This document shows, piece after piece, positions 21,899 through 30,510 of a stretch of DNA of 64,000 nt. The notes under the pieces are model-generated. The model was not told where the DNA came from. It did no database searches and saw only the letters and a list, made by a program, of their open reading frames with translations. Each line of letters starts with the position of its first letter. The first letter of the stretch is position 1. Source of the stretch: JALOKP01 sp963800865. GTDB lineage: Bacteria > Acidobacteriota > Polarisedimenticolia > J045. Position numbers and translations under genes: made by a program. The stretch spans positions 2,418,001 to 2,482,000 of the forward strand of contig CAWDCL010000004.1 in assembly GCA_963800865.1 (NCBI GenBank). The letters are read 5' to 3'.

Positions 21899-23050
21899 TC
21901 AGAACTCGCCGTTGTCCTGCGCCCACTCGAGCTGGCGCTCGAGCTGTGTCGCGCTGTCGAAGCCGGAGATGCGGAAGGTGAACGTCACCCCCTCGCGGTC
22001 GCGCGGGAAGTCGGCGGGCAGGGGTGGCATCACGGCGCGGCGCAGCGCTGCGGCCGACGCCTCGTCGAGCGTGGGGATCGGCGACGGACGCGTGACGTCG
22101 ACCGCTTCGACCGGGCCGGGTCGCGTGAGGTAGAAGTGGATCGCAACCTGGCCGTCGAGGTCGGGGAGCCGCAGCACGTTCTGGTCGCGCTCGAAGCGCC
22201 GGGCCCGCCCGAGGAGTTCGCGCAGCCAGGCGCGGTAGACCGCGAAGTAGACCTTCGTCGAGTAGTCGGACCAGTTGTAGTCGCCGCTGTCGAAGTGCAG
22301 GTCGCCGAACAGGCCGCCGGTGATCTTCTGGTTGAAGTCCGGCCCGGCGCCGGGCCCGGTGCTTCGCCCCCGCCCGGTACCGCCCGTCCCCTCGCCCGGC
22401 CGCGGCCGGTCGGGGACTTCGTAGCGGCGCGGGAAGGTCGGGTTCTCGGTCCGGGGAGACGACGGCGGCTCGTCCTCGGGCCGCCGCGTCGCGACGTCTC
22501 CGTCGGGTCCGCGGTCGAGGCCCGTCGGTCCCTCGACGCCGGGCGCGACGGGCCGTTTGGTCGGATCGACCTGCTCGGCCGCCGTCGCGGGTGGCTCGGG
22601 AACCGCGTCCCGGGCCGCGGCGGCATCTCCGCCGCCGGGCGGCGGCGGCGCGTGGACCTCTGCCTCCGGCCCGGGCGGCCGCAGGACCCGGCCCTCGTCC
22701 GGTCCCTGCTTGCTGTTCCAGCCCAGGAGGGGGGCGTCGGGCGGGACCTGCGGCTCCGGCGGTTTCGCCGGAGCGGGCGGAGCGGGTGGCGGCTGGGAGG
22801 GGGCCGGACGGGACGGCGGCGCGACGGGTGCCGGGATCTCGAGCGGCGGGCGCGGTTCCTGAAACGACAGGGCGACGTCCGGCTCCGCGGCCGGCTCGGG
22901 CGGACGGTCGGGGAGCCGCGCGGCCTGGATCACGAGCAGCAGCGCGAACACCCCGTGCACCACAACCGAGACGGCGAGTCCGGTCCACGGGCTGCGATCC
23001 GGCGCGGGATCGACCAGCGGCGTGCGATCGAAGAGCGACGGCCCGGTCAC
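21899..23050 (-). CDS. TonB-like energy-transduction protein with C-terminal TonB domain
   Basis: A 383-residue protein with one N-terminal membrane anchor (GLAVSVVVHGVFALLLVIQ, about 20-40), a very long Pro-rich periplasmic linker (about 45-235), and a C-terminal region with the FTFRISGF-like end of TonB-C domains. Such proteins connect inner-membrane ExbB/ExbD motors to outer-membrane receptors or scaffolds; no exbBD is nearby. The GTG start overlaps the stop of the serine-hydrolase gene by four bases. The linker is longer than in E. coli TonB, and the domain match is by pattern only. Confidence 0.7.
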   Translation of the reverse strand: MTGPSLFDRTPLVDPAPDRSPWTGLAVSVVVHGVFALLLVIQAARLPDRPPEPAAEPDVALSFQEPRPPLEIPAPVAPPSRPAPSQPPPAPPAPAKPPEPQVPPDAPLLGWNSKQGPDEGRVLRPPGPEAEVHAPPPPGGGDAAAARDAVPEPPATAAEQVDPTKRPVAPGVEGPTGLDRGPDGDVATRRPEDEPPSSPRTENPTFPRRYEVPDRPRPGEGTGGTGRGRSTGPGAGPDFNQKITGGLFGDLHFDSGDYNWSDYSTKVYFAVYRAWLRELLGRARRFERDQNVLRLPDLDGQVAIHFYLTRPGPVEAVDVTRPSPIPTLDEASAAALRRAVMPPLPADFPRDREGVTFTFRISGFDSATQLERQLEWAQDNGEF

Positions 23051-24207
23051 CGTCGCGCTCCGTCCGCGCACCCGGCGGCGAGCTCGTGGAACGCGATCCG
23101 CCAGGATCGGATCGGGAGGTCGCGCCATGCCGGGTGGACCACGTTGGTCAGCAGCACGGCAACGAGCGGCCGGCCGGGGTCGACGAAGACCGATGTGCCC
23201 GTGAACCCCACGTGGCCGATCGAGCCCGGCCCGAACGCATCCCCGGCCGGTGCCCTGGGCGCGATCGCGGACTGGAATCCGAGGGTATATGCATCGCTCG
23301 CATTGATGACGCGCGGCGTCAGGAACCGGTTGACGACCGGTGCGGAGAACAGGCGAAGCGCCCCGACGCAGGCCGACGCGAGGCGAAAGACGGCGCGCGC
23401 CGTGCCGAAGAGGCCCGCGTGGCCGGCGACCCCCCCGAGGAACGCCGCATTGCCGTCGTGCACCACGCCCCTCAGGGGCGCGGAAGGGCCGGGAACGAGT
23501 TCCCCTCCGGCCCCGGCCGGGCCGGCCAGTTCCGCCTCTCGGCGCCGCCCGCACTCGGTCGGCGCGGCGCGGCCGAGGTCGGCCGGCGGGAGCGGGCCGA
23601 AGGCGCAGTCCGCCGGACCGAGCCCGAGCGGCGCGCACGCGAGCCGCGCGAAGGACGCGTCGAGCGGCTCGCCGGCGGCCCGCTCGCACGCGATCCCGGC
23701 GACGATCGCCCCGAGGTCGGAGTAGAGCGGCCCCGACTCGCCGGCGCGTCCCGCCGGTGCGAGGCCCGCGATCGTCGAGGCTACGCGGTCGCTCGACCCG
23801 TCCGGCGACAACCGGTAGAGCGGCCGCCATGCCGGGAGACCGCTGTCGTGCGCCAGCAGCGACGCCAGGCTCGGCGTGCGCCCCGCGTAGCCCGCGAACT
23901 CCGGCAGCAGGTCGTCCAGCGGAGCCTCGAGATCGACCCGGCCGAGCTCCGCCAGCCGCGCCGCGACCGTCGCCGTGACGAGCGGCTTGGTCAGGCTGGC
24001 CAGGTCGTAGAGCGCGTCTCCTCCGGCCGGGAGCGGCTCCTCGGCCGGGCTGAGCGCGAGATGGCCGGCCGCGCCCTGCCAGGCGGGCTCTTCTCCCGGC
24101 GGTCCGACGGCCCAGGCGCAACCGGGCCAATCGCCGCGTGCGGCGTGCGCTCCGGCCCAGGCGTCGAGGCCGGGGTGCCCCGCGGATCGGGGGGCGGCGG
24201 CGGTCAT
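23047..24207 (-). CDS. Serine hydrolase of the beta-lactamase/penicillin-binding (class C) family
   Basis: The 386-residue protein carries the three active-site motifs of serine beta-lactamase-like enzymes: SLTK (S-x-x-K, near residue 70), YSD in place of Y-S/A-N (near 160), and HVGFTGTS near the C-terminus. Many relatives are D-aminopeptidases, esterases or peptidoglycan-related enzymes rather than lactamases, so the substrate is not called. I start at MTAAAPRS because GGAGGG lies just upstream, ten codons inside the longest frame. No signal peptide is evident. Confidence 0.85.
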   Translation of the reverse strand: MTAAAPRSAGHPGLDAWAGAHAARGDWPGCAWAVGPPGEEPAWQGAAGHLALSPAEEPLPAGGDALYDLASLTKPLVTATVAARLAELGRVDLEAPLDDLLPEFAGYAGRTPSLASLLAHDSGLPAWRPLYRLSPDGSSDRVASTIAGLAPAGRAGESGPLYSDLGAIVAGIACERAAGEPLDASFARLACAPLGLGPADCAFGPLPPADLGRAAPTECGRRREAELAGPAGAGGELVPGPSAPLRGVVHDGNAAFLGGVAGHAGLFGTARAVFRLASACVGALRLFSAPVVNRFLTPRVINASDAYTLGFQSAIAPRAPAGDAFGPGSIGHVGFTGTSVFVDPGRPLVAVLLTNVVHPAWRDLPIRSWRIAFHELAAGCADGARR

Positions 24208-24295
24208 CGAGCCCTCCTCACCGTCGGCTCGGTCCATCTCTCCGGGAGCCCACCCGGCGCGCCGGCGGGGCGGCCCGAGGCGCAGGGGTGCGGCG

Positions 24296-25111
24296 TCAGA
24301 CCTCGGCGGGGTCTCCGAGGCGGATCGGAATCACGCCGCGGGGCGAGTTCCGGACGAACTCGACCATCTGGCGCACCTCGGGCACCTGGCCCCATCGCGA
24401 CTCGACCTCCGCCAGCGCCTGCTCGCGGCGCAGTTGCGGGCTGAAAATGCGTCGGACCGCCTGGTCCAGCGCCTCGATCAGTTCCTTCGCGAAGCCCCTG
24501 CGGATGAGACCGATCTTGTTCACACCGTAGCAGTGTGCGCGGTTCCCGACGGTCGTGCAAAACGGCATCGCGTCGCGCGTGATGACCGAGTAGCCGCCGA
24601 TGAACGCGTGGGGGCCGATCCGGCAGAACTGGTGCACGCCGGAGAAGGCCCCGACGGTGGCGTAGTCGCCGACCTCGATGTGCCCGCCCAGCGTCGCGCC
24701 GTTGACGAACAGGACGCCGTTGCCGACCTGGCAGTCGTGCGCGATGTGCGTCCCGACCATGAACAGGCCGTTGCTGCCGATCCGCGTCACGTTCCCGCCG
24801 TGTTCGCTGCCGCGGTGAATGGTGCAGCTCTCGCGGAAGGTGTTGTGGTCACCGATCACCAGCTCGCTCGGCTCGCCGCGGTACTTGAGGTCCTGCGGGC
24901 GGACGCCGATCGTGCTGTAGGGCCAGACGATGTTCCCTTTTCCCATCGTGGTCCGGCCGTCCACGATCGCGTGGGGGCCGATCCAGCAGTCGTCGCCGAT
25001 CACGGCCTCGGGCCCGATCATCGCAAACGGGGCCACGGTCACCCGCTCGCCCAGGCGCGCGTCCGGATGGACGACCGCCCGCGAATCGATCCCCTTGATC
25101 CACTCGATCAT
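24296..25111 (-). CDS. lpxA: UDP-N-acetylglucosamine acyltransferase LpxA
   Basis: LpxA adds the first 3-hydroxyacyl chain in lipid A synthesis. The 271-residue protein is a left-handed beta-helix made of hexapeptide repeats (VVHPDARLGERVTVAPFAMI and following). The catalytic His region is GTHIAHDCQVGNGV near residue 125, and the helical tail contains IGLIRRGFAKELI. The ATG overlaps the fabZ stop by four bases. It closes the conserved skp-lpxD-fabZ-lpxA order. Confidence 0.96.
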   Translation of the reverse strand: MIEWIKGIDSRAVVHPDARLGERVTVAPFAMIGPEAVIGDDCWIGPHAIVDGRTTMGKGNIVWPYSTIGVRPQDLKYRGEPSELVIGDHNTFRESCTIHRGSEHGGNVTRIGSNGLFMVGTHIAHDCQVGNGVLFVNGATLGGHIEVGDYATVGAFSGVHQFCRIGPHAFIGGYSVITRDAMPFCTTVGNRAHCYGVNKIGLIRRGFAKELIEALDQAVRRIFSPQLRREQALAEVESRWGQVPEVRQMVEFVRNSPRGVIPIRLGDPAEV

Positions 25112-25563
25112 CGCGCGGCCTCCTTCCGGTCGAGCATGTGCGAGCGGATGATCGCCTCGGCGACGACCTCCGCGCCGACCTTGGCGATCGCCTGCATCTT
25201 CGCCGCGCGCGGGCGCAGCTGCAGCACGTCGATCTCCAGCCGCAGCACGTCGCCGGGCCCGACCGGCCGGCGGAAGCGGGCCTCGTCGATGCCGGTGAAG
25301 TAGACCAGCCGCTCCTTCCGCTCCGGGACCTCGTGCAGCACGAGCACCGCCGCCGTCTGCGCCAGGGCCTCGATGATCAGCACCCCGGGCATCACCGGGA
25401 CCCCGGGGAAATGCCCCTGGAAGTAGGGCTCGTTCACCGAGACGCACTTGAGACCGACGATCCGCTTGCGCGGCTCGAGCTCGATGACGCGGTCGATGAG
25501 GAGAAACGGGTAGCGGTGCGGCAGCAGTTCGAAGATCTGCTGGATGTCGAACACCGTCTTCAC
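25108..25563 (-). CDS. fabZ: 3-hydroxyacyl-ACP dehydratase FabZ
   Basis: FabZ dehydrates 3-hydroxyacyl-ACP in fatty-acid elongation and competes with LpxA/LpxD for the same acyl donors. The LLPHRYPFLLIDRV motif and the active-site block GHFPGVPVMPGVLIIEALAQ are clear. The GTG start at 25563 overlaps the lpxD stop and follows GGAGAT, giving 151 residues, the normal size. An extension upstream is a shadow of lpxD. Confidence 0.96.
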   Translation of the reverse strand: MKTVFDIQQIFELLPHRYPFLLIDRVIELEPRKRIVGLKCVSVNEPYFQGHFPGVPVMPGVLIIEALAQTAAVLVLHEVPERKERLVYFTGIDEARFRRPVGPGDVLRLEIDVLQLRPRAAKMQAIAKVGAEVVAEAIIRSHMLDRKEAAR

Positions 25564-26606
25564 TCTTGATCTCCTTCCGGCGGACCGGCGCCGCCCATGA
25601 CGCGGCGCCACAGTTCGGGGAGGCGCGCCTGGATCGCCACCATCCGGCGCCAGCGCTTCATCGGTTGCGCGGGAATGCCGGCCACGACCTCGCCGCCCGC
25701 AAGATCGCTCAGGACCGCCGACTTGGCCGCCACGATCGTGCGGTCTCCCACGACGCGGTGGTCGGCGACCCCCGATTGGCCGCCCATCAGCACGCCGCGG
25801 CCGAGCCGGGAACTGCCGGCGACGCCGCTCTGCGCGGCGATCATCGAGTCCGGCCCGATCTCGACGTTGTGCGCGATCTGGACCAGGTTGTCGAGCCGGG
25901 CCCGGTCGCCGAGGCGCGTCTCCCCGAACGTCGCCCGATCGATCGTCGCATTCGCCCCGACCTCGCAGTCCTCACCGATCACGACCCGTCCGAGGTGCGG
26001 AACGCGCAGCGCCCGGCCCGCCTCGTCGAACGCGTGGCCGAACCCCGGGGCTCCGATCACCGCCCCCGCCAGCAGCGTCGTGCGCGCGCCGACGACGGTC
26101 CGGGGATAGATCACGACCCGCGGGTGCAGCGTGACGTCGTCGCCCAGCTCGACCCCGTCGAGCAGCACGCTCCCGGCCCCGACCAGGACGCGGTCCCCGA
26201 GCCGGCAGCGATCCCCGATCACCGCGCAGGGACCGACCGAGACCTCGCTGCCGAGCGTGACCTCCGCGCCGACGACGGCGGTCGGGTGCACGCCGGCCGG
26301 CGGACGAACCGGCGGGTGGAGCAGCGCGATCGCGCGGGCGAACGCCGCCTTCGGGGCCTTGACCACGAGCAACGCGCGCCCCGGCAGGTCGGCCGCCGCC
26401 TCCTCCGGGACGATCAGCGCCCCGGCGCGCGAGTCGCGGGCCCGGCCGGCGTACTTCCGGTCGTAGAGCGCGACGAGGTCGTCGGGGCCGGCCCCCTCCA
26501 GGTCGGCCGCGCGGACGATCCGGACCTCCTCCGGGCCCCGGTAGGTCGCACCGAGGGCCTCGGCGAGGTCGGCTGCGCGCCAGGGCCGGGAGGAGGACGG
26601 AATCAC
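25560..26606 (-). CDS. lpxD: UDP-3-O-acylglucosamine N-acyltransferase LpxD
   Basis: LpxD adds the N-linked 3-hydroxyacyl chain to the LpxC product. The 348-residue protein has an N-terminal uridine-binding domain (about 1-95), then hexapeptide repeats (HPTAVVGAEVTLGSEVSVGP onward) with the LVQIAHNVEIGPDSMIAAQ block holding the catalytic His, and a helical tail. The GTG start overlaps the skp stop by four bases. Confidence 0.96.
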   Translation of the reverse strand: MIPSSSRPWRAADLAEALGATYRGPEEVRIVRAADLEGAGPDDLVALYDRKYAGRARDSRAGALIVPEEAAADLPGRALLVVKAPKAAFARAIALLHPPVRPPAGVHPTAVVGAEVTLGSEVSVGPCAVIGDRCRLGDRVLVGAGSVLLDGVELGDDVTLHPRVVIYPRTVVGARTTLLAGAVIGAPGFGHAFDEAGRALRVPHLGRVVIGEDCEVGANATIDRATFGETRLGDRARLDNLVQIAHNVEIGPDSMIAAQSGVAGSSRLGRGVLMGGQSGVADHRVVGDRTIVAAKSAVLSDLAGGEVVAGIPAQPMKRWRRMVAIQARLPELWRRVMGGAGPPEGDQE

Positions 26607-27160
26607 TTGCCGGCGGCTGGGGCCGTCGCCGGCTTCGCGGCGTCGATGACCTTGATCAGGTCGTCGGTCACGTCGATCGACGGCGAGTAATACGGGGCGA
26701 CCTCGGTCGGAAGCAGGATCGTGTAGCCCTTGTCCTTGCCGTAGCCGCCGACCGCGGCGAGGACCGCGCGCTGCCACTGCTGCTGCGCCTGCTCGGCCTC
26801 GATCTGGAGCTCGCGCGACGCGGACTTCTGCATCCCCTCCAGCTCGAGCTGTTTGCGCTCGATCTGCATCAGCAGTTCCTTGCGCTTGTCCTCGGTCATG
26901 CTGACGGCGCCGGCCGCGAACTGGTCCTGCAGCTTCTTGAGATCCCCCTGGCTCTTGTCCAGCTCGGCGCGCTTCTTCTCCTGCAGCGCGTTGAGCCGGG
27001 CCTGGATCCGCGCGCCCTCCGCGGTCTCCTGGGTGATGCGCTGCGGGTCGAAGACCCCGATCTTCGGTGCCGTCTGCGCATCGGCGGGCTGGGAGGCCAG
27101 CGCGAAGATTGCCGAGACGGCGAGGCCCAACGCGAGCGGGAAGAGCTTCCTGGCGGTCAT
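26603..27160 (-). CDS. skp: OmpH/Skp-family periplasmic chaperone
   Basis: Skp-like chaperones hold unfolded outer-membrane proteins in the periplasm. The 185-residue product has a Sec signal peptide cleaved probably after ADAQ/A (about residue 29), then KIGVFDPQRI and a long charged helical arm (about 45-125) typical of OmpH proteins. AAGGAG lies six bases before the ATG. Its place before lpxD is conserved, though bamA, often directly upstream, is not here. A 173-base gap separates it from clpC, with a -10-like TAGAAT but no clear -35. Confidence 0.9.
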   Translation of the reverse strand: MTARKLFPLALGLAVSAIFALASQPADAQTAPKIGVFDPQRITQETAEGARIQARLNALQEKKRAELDKSQGDLKKLQDQFAAGAVSMTEDKRKELLMQIERKQLELEGMQKSASRELQIEAEQAQQQWQRAVLAAVGGYGKDKGYTILLPTEVAPYYSPSIDVTDDLIKVIDAAKPATAPAAGK

Positions 27161-27333
27161 GCATCGCTCCTTTGCGGAATCCGGGAAGAGGCGGACGCCG
27201 GCCGGGGGCCGGCGACGGCGGCCAAACGGCGGGATTCTAGCCCGAAACCGGGGGACGCGCGCGAGACCGCGCAGCCGGGCGGGCCCGGAGGGACCGCCGC
27301 GGACCAGCCGGAAACCGCGGGCAGGCCGCGCGG

Positions 27334-29769
27334 CTAGACGGTCGTCAGCGCGTTGCGGAACGCGAGCTGGCCGTCCTCGCCGACGAGGATCTCGATCCCG
27401 CCCTGGCCCTGGATCTGGCCCTCGAAGATCTTCTCGGAGATCCGGTCCTCGATGTGGCGCTGGATCGCGCGCCGCAGCGGCCGGGCCCCCAGCCGGCGGT
27501 CCGAACAGGTGTTGTCGACCAGCCAGCGGAAGACCTCGGGGCGCGCCGTGAGGCGGATCCCCTTGTCGGCGAGCACGCCGTTGAGCTGCTCGATCATCAG
27601 GGACGAGATCGTCATCAGGTCCTCGTCCGAGAGCGGGTCGAAGACGATGATCTCGTCGATCCGGTTGATGAACTCGGGGAGCAGCCGCTGGCGTACGACG
27701 GCGAGGACCTGGTCCTTGGTGTCCTTGACCGTCTCGGCCCACTTGCTCGAGCCGAACCCCAGCCGCGCCTTGTTCGCCAGTTCCGACGAGCCGAGGTTGC
27801 TGGTCATGATGATGATCGTGTTCTTGAAGTCGATCGAGTCGCCGTAGGCGTCCGTGATCTGCCCGTCGTCGAGCACCTGGAGCAGGATGTTCAGGACGTC
27901 GTCGTGGGCCTTCTCGATCTCGTCGAGCAGGAGCACCGAGTAGGGCTGGCGCTTGATCCGCTTGGTGAGCTGGCCGCCTTCCTCGTGGCCGACGTAGCCG
28001 GGAGGCGAGCCGATCATCTTGGCCACCGCGTGCTTCTCCATGTACTCGGACATGTCGAAGCGGACCATCGACTTCTCGTCGCCGAAGAGGAACTCGGCCA
28101 GGGTCTTGGCCAGCTCGGTCTTCCCGACGCCGGTGGGGCCGAGGAAGATGAACGAGCCGACCGGCCGGCGCGGGCTCTTGAGCCCGGCGCGCGAGCGGCG
28201 GATCGCCTTGGAGAGCGCCTGGATCGCGTCGTGCTGCCCGACGACCCGCTTGTGGAGGTACTCCTCCATGTGCAGCAGGCGGTCCATCTCCTCGGCCTGG
28301 ACGCGGGTCACCGGGATCCCGGTCCACTTCGCGATCACTTCCTCGACGTCCGCCCGATCGACCTCGATCGGCGTCGCCGCCTCGCGCTCGGCCTGGCTGC
28401 GCAGCGCGTCGGCCTTCTCGCGCAGCGTGACTTCCTTGTCGTGCCAGGTCACGGCCTCGTCGAAGTCCTTGCGCGCCAGCGCGGCCTTCATCCCCTCGAC
28501 CGCCCGCTGGATTTCGCGCTCGACGTCGCGCAGCGCCCGGTACGAGGTGCGCTTGCGCAGCTTGGCCCAGGCCCCGGCCTCGTCGATCACGTCGATCGCC
28601 TTGTCCGGCAGGAAACGGTCGGTGATGTAGCGGTTCGACTGGTAGACCGAGGCCCGGACCGCCTCGTCGGTGAAGGTCACGCCGTGGAAGCGCTCGTAGC
28701 GCTCCTTGATCCCCATCAGCACGCCGATCGTCTCGTCCTCGCTCGGCGGGTGGACGTTGATCGGCTGGAAGCGGCGCACCAGCGCCCGGTCGCGCTCGAT
28801 GTGCTTGTGGTAGTCGCGGGGGGTCGTGGCCCCGATGCACTGGACCTCGCCGCGGGAGAGCGTCGGCTTGAGGATGTTCGCCGCGTCGAGCGAGCCCTCG
28901 GCCGAGCCGGCGCCGATCAGCGTGTGGATCTCGTCGATGAAGAGGATCACGTCGCGGGCCGAGATCAGCTCCTGGATGATCCCCTTCAGGCGCTCCTCGA
29001 ACTGCCCGCGGTACTTGGTGCCGGCCACGACCAGCGAGAGGTCGAGCGCCAGGATGCGCTTGCCGGTCAGGGACGGCGGTACGTCGCCGCCGACGATCCG
29101 CGTCGCGAGCCCTTCCACGATCGCGGTCTTCCCGACCCCCGGCTCGCCCAGCAGCACCGGGTTGTTCTTGCGCCGCCGCGAGAGGACCTGCACCACGCGC
29201 TCGAGCTCGATCTCGCGCCCGATCAGCGGGTCGAAGCCGCCCTCGCGGGCGATCTTCGTCATGTCGCGGCTGAACTCGTCGAGGAACGGCGTCTCCTTCT
29301 TCTTGCCCGGCGCCTTGCCCTGCGCCACGGCCCGCCGCTTGGCGAGGTTGATCACGTCCTCGCGCACGGTGTACAGCCGCATCCCGCGCTCGGCCAGGAT
29401 CCGTCCCGCCGGCGCGTCGTCGACGCGGATCAGCCCCAGCAGCAGGTGCTCGACGTCGACCGCGGGCGACATCAGGCCGCGCGATTCCTCCTGGGCGCAC
29501 TCGAGCACCCGGCGCGCGTCCTCGGCGAACGGGATGTCGACGCCGCGCGAGCCCTGCAGCAGGCTCCCCTGCCGCGTCTCCATCTCGGTCCGCAGCAGGT
29601 CGACCGAGAGGTTCGAGCGGTGGAAGAGCTCCCGCACGAAGGGGTCGTCCTCGCGCAGCAGGCCGATCAGGATGTGCTCGGTCCCGATCACCGCGGCGCC
29701 GCGCTGCGTCGCCTCGTAGCGGGCCAGGAAGAGCACGCGCTTCGCCTTCTCCGTGAACTGTTCGATCAT
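27334..29769 (-). CDS. clpC: Clp protease ATPase subunit ClpC-type
   Basis: An 811-residue class I Clp ATPase: two N-terminal Clp-N repeats (from MIEQFTEKAKRVLFLA), AAA-1 with GEPGVGKTA and ILFIDEIHTLIGAG, a UVR-containing middle region (about 420-455), and AAA-2 with GPTGVGKTE and LLLDEIEKAH. These domains and the middle region fit ClpC rather than ClpA or ClpB. It would unfold substrates for ClpP; no clpP is nearby. The gene lies between lolD and skp in an envelope-gene run, an unusual place. Confidence 0.93.
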   Translation of the reverse strand: MIEQFTEKAKRVLFLARYEATQRGAAVIGTEHILIGLLREDDPFVRELFHRSNLSVDLLRTEMETRQGSLLQGSRGVDIPFAEDARRVLECAQEESRGLMSPAVDVEHLLLGLIRVDDAPAGRILAERGMRLYTVREDVINLAKRRAVAQGKAPGKKKETPFLDEFSRDMTKIAREGGFDPLIGREIELERVVQVLSRRRKNNPVLLGEPGVGKTAIVEGLATRIVGGDVPPSLTGKRILALDLSLVVAGTKYRGQFEERLKGIIQELISARDVILFIDEIHTLIGAGSAEGSLDAANILKPTLSRGEVQCIGATTPRDYHKHIERDRALVRRFQPINVHPPSEDETIGVLMGIKERYERFHGVTFTDEAVRASVYQSNRYITDRFLPDKAIDVIDEAGAWAKLRKRTSYRALRDVEREIQRAVEGMKAALARKDFDEAVTWHDKEVTLREKADALRSQAEREAATPIEVDRADVEEVIAKWTGIPVTRVQAEEMDRLLHMEEYLHKRVVGQHDAIQALSKAIRRSRAGLKSPRRPVGSFIFLGPTGVGKTELAKTLAEFLFGDEKSMVRFDMSEYMEKHAVAKMIGSPPGYVGHEEGGQLTKRIKRQPYSVLLLDEIEKAHDDVLNILLQVLDDGQITDAYGDSIDFKNTIIIMTSNLGSSELANKARLGFGSSKWAETVKDTKDQVLAVVRQRLLPEFINRIDEIIVFDPLSDEDLMTISSLMIEQLNGVLADKGIRLTARPEVFRWLVDNTCSDRRLGARPLRRAIQRHIEDRISEKIFEGQIQGQGGIEILVGEDGQLAFRNALTTV

Positions 29770-29787
29770 CGCGTCACCCGGGCGCCG

Positions 29788-30510
29788 TCACGGCGGGAGG
29801 AGGACGCCGCCGTCCTCCACACTGGAAGCGTACAACCGACCATCGTCCAGGCGCACGACCCGATCGCAGCGCGACGCCAGGCGGGCGCTGTGGGTCGCGA
29901 CCAGGAGCGCGAAGCGCTGCCGCCGCTGGAGCTCGAAGAGGGCGTCCAGGACGCGGTCGCCGGTCTTCGGGTCGAGGTTTCCGGTGGGCTCGTCGGCGAG
30001 CACCACGGCAGGTTGTCCGAAAAGCGCGCGGGCCACCGCCACCCGCTGCTGCTCGCCCCCTGACAGCTCGTCGGGAAAGTGCTCCGCGCGGGGCGTGAGT
30101 CCCATCTGCTCAAGCAGTTGGCGCGCTCGCCCGAGCGTCTCACGCCGCGGTCGGCCGGCCACGAGACCGGCGAGCGCGACATTCTCGACCGCCGAGAACT
30201 CGGGAAGGAGCCCATGAAACTGGAAGATGAAGCCGACCTCCGCGCGGCGCCACCGGGCCCGCTCCGCGGGCTCCCGGGGCAGTTCCCGGCCGCAGCAGCG
30301 GAGGACCCCGCCGTCGGGCCGGTCGAGGGCCCCGATCAGGTTGAGGAGGGTCGTTTTCCCGGTACCGGACTCCCCCTGGATCGCCACACTTTCGCCTTCC
30401 AGGACGGCCAGGTCGACACCGTCGAGGACGCGGACCGGGTCCCCGCCGCCGGCCCGGCGGTAGCTCTTGGCGAGTCCCTTCGCCTCGACGACGAGCGCCC
30501 GGTCACTCAT
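29788..30510 (-). CDS. lolD: Lipoprotein-releasing ABC transporter ATPase LolD
   Basis: LolD powers extraction of lipoproteins from the inner membrane for transfer to LolA. The 240-residue protein has Walker A GESGTGKTT, the signature LSGGEQQRVAVARAL, Walker B VVLADEPTGNLD and the H-loop ATHS. It overlaps the end of lolC by eight bases, supporting a LolCD complex rather than an unrelated MacB-type transporter. Confidence 0.93.
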   Translation of the reverse strand: MSDRALVVEAKGLAKSYRRAGGGDPVRVLDGVDLAVLEGESVAIQGESGTGKTTLLNLIGALDRPDGGVLRCCGRELPREPAERARWRRAEVGFIFQFHGLLPEFSAVENVALAGLVAGRPRRETLGRARQLLEQMGLTPRAEHFPDELSGGEQQRVAVARALFGQPAVVLADEPTGNLDPKTGDRVLDALFELQRRQRFALLVATHSARLASRCDRVVRLDDGRLYASSVEDGGVLLPP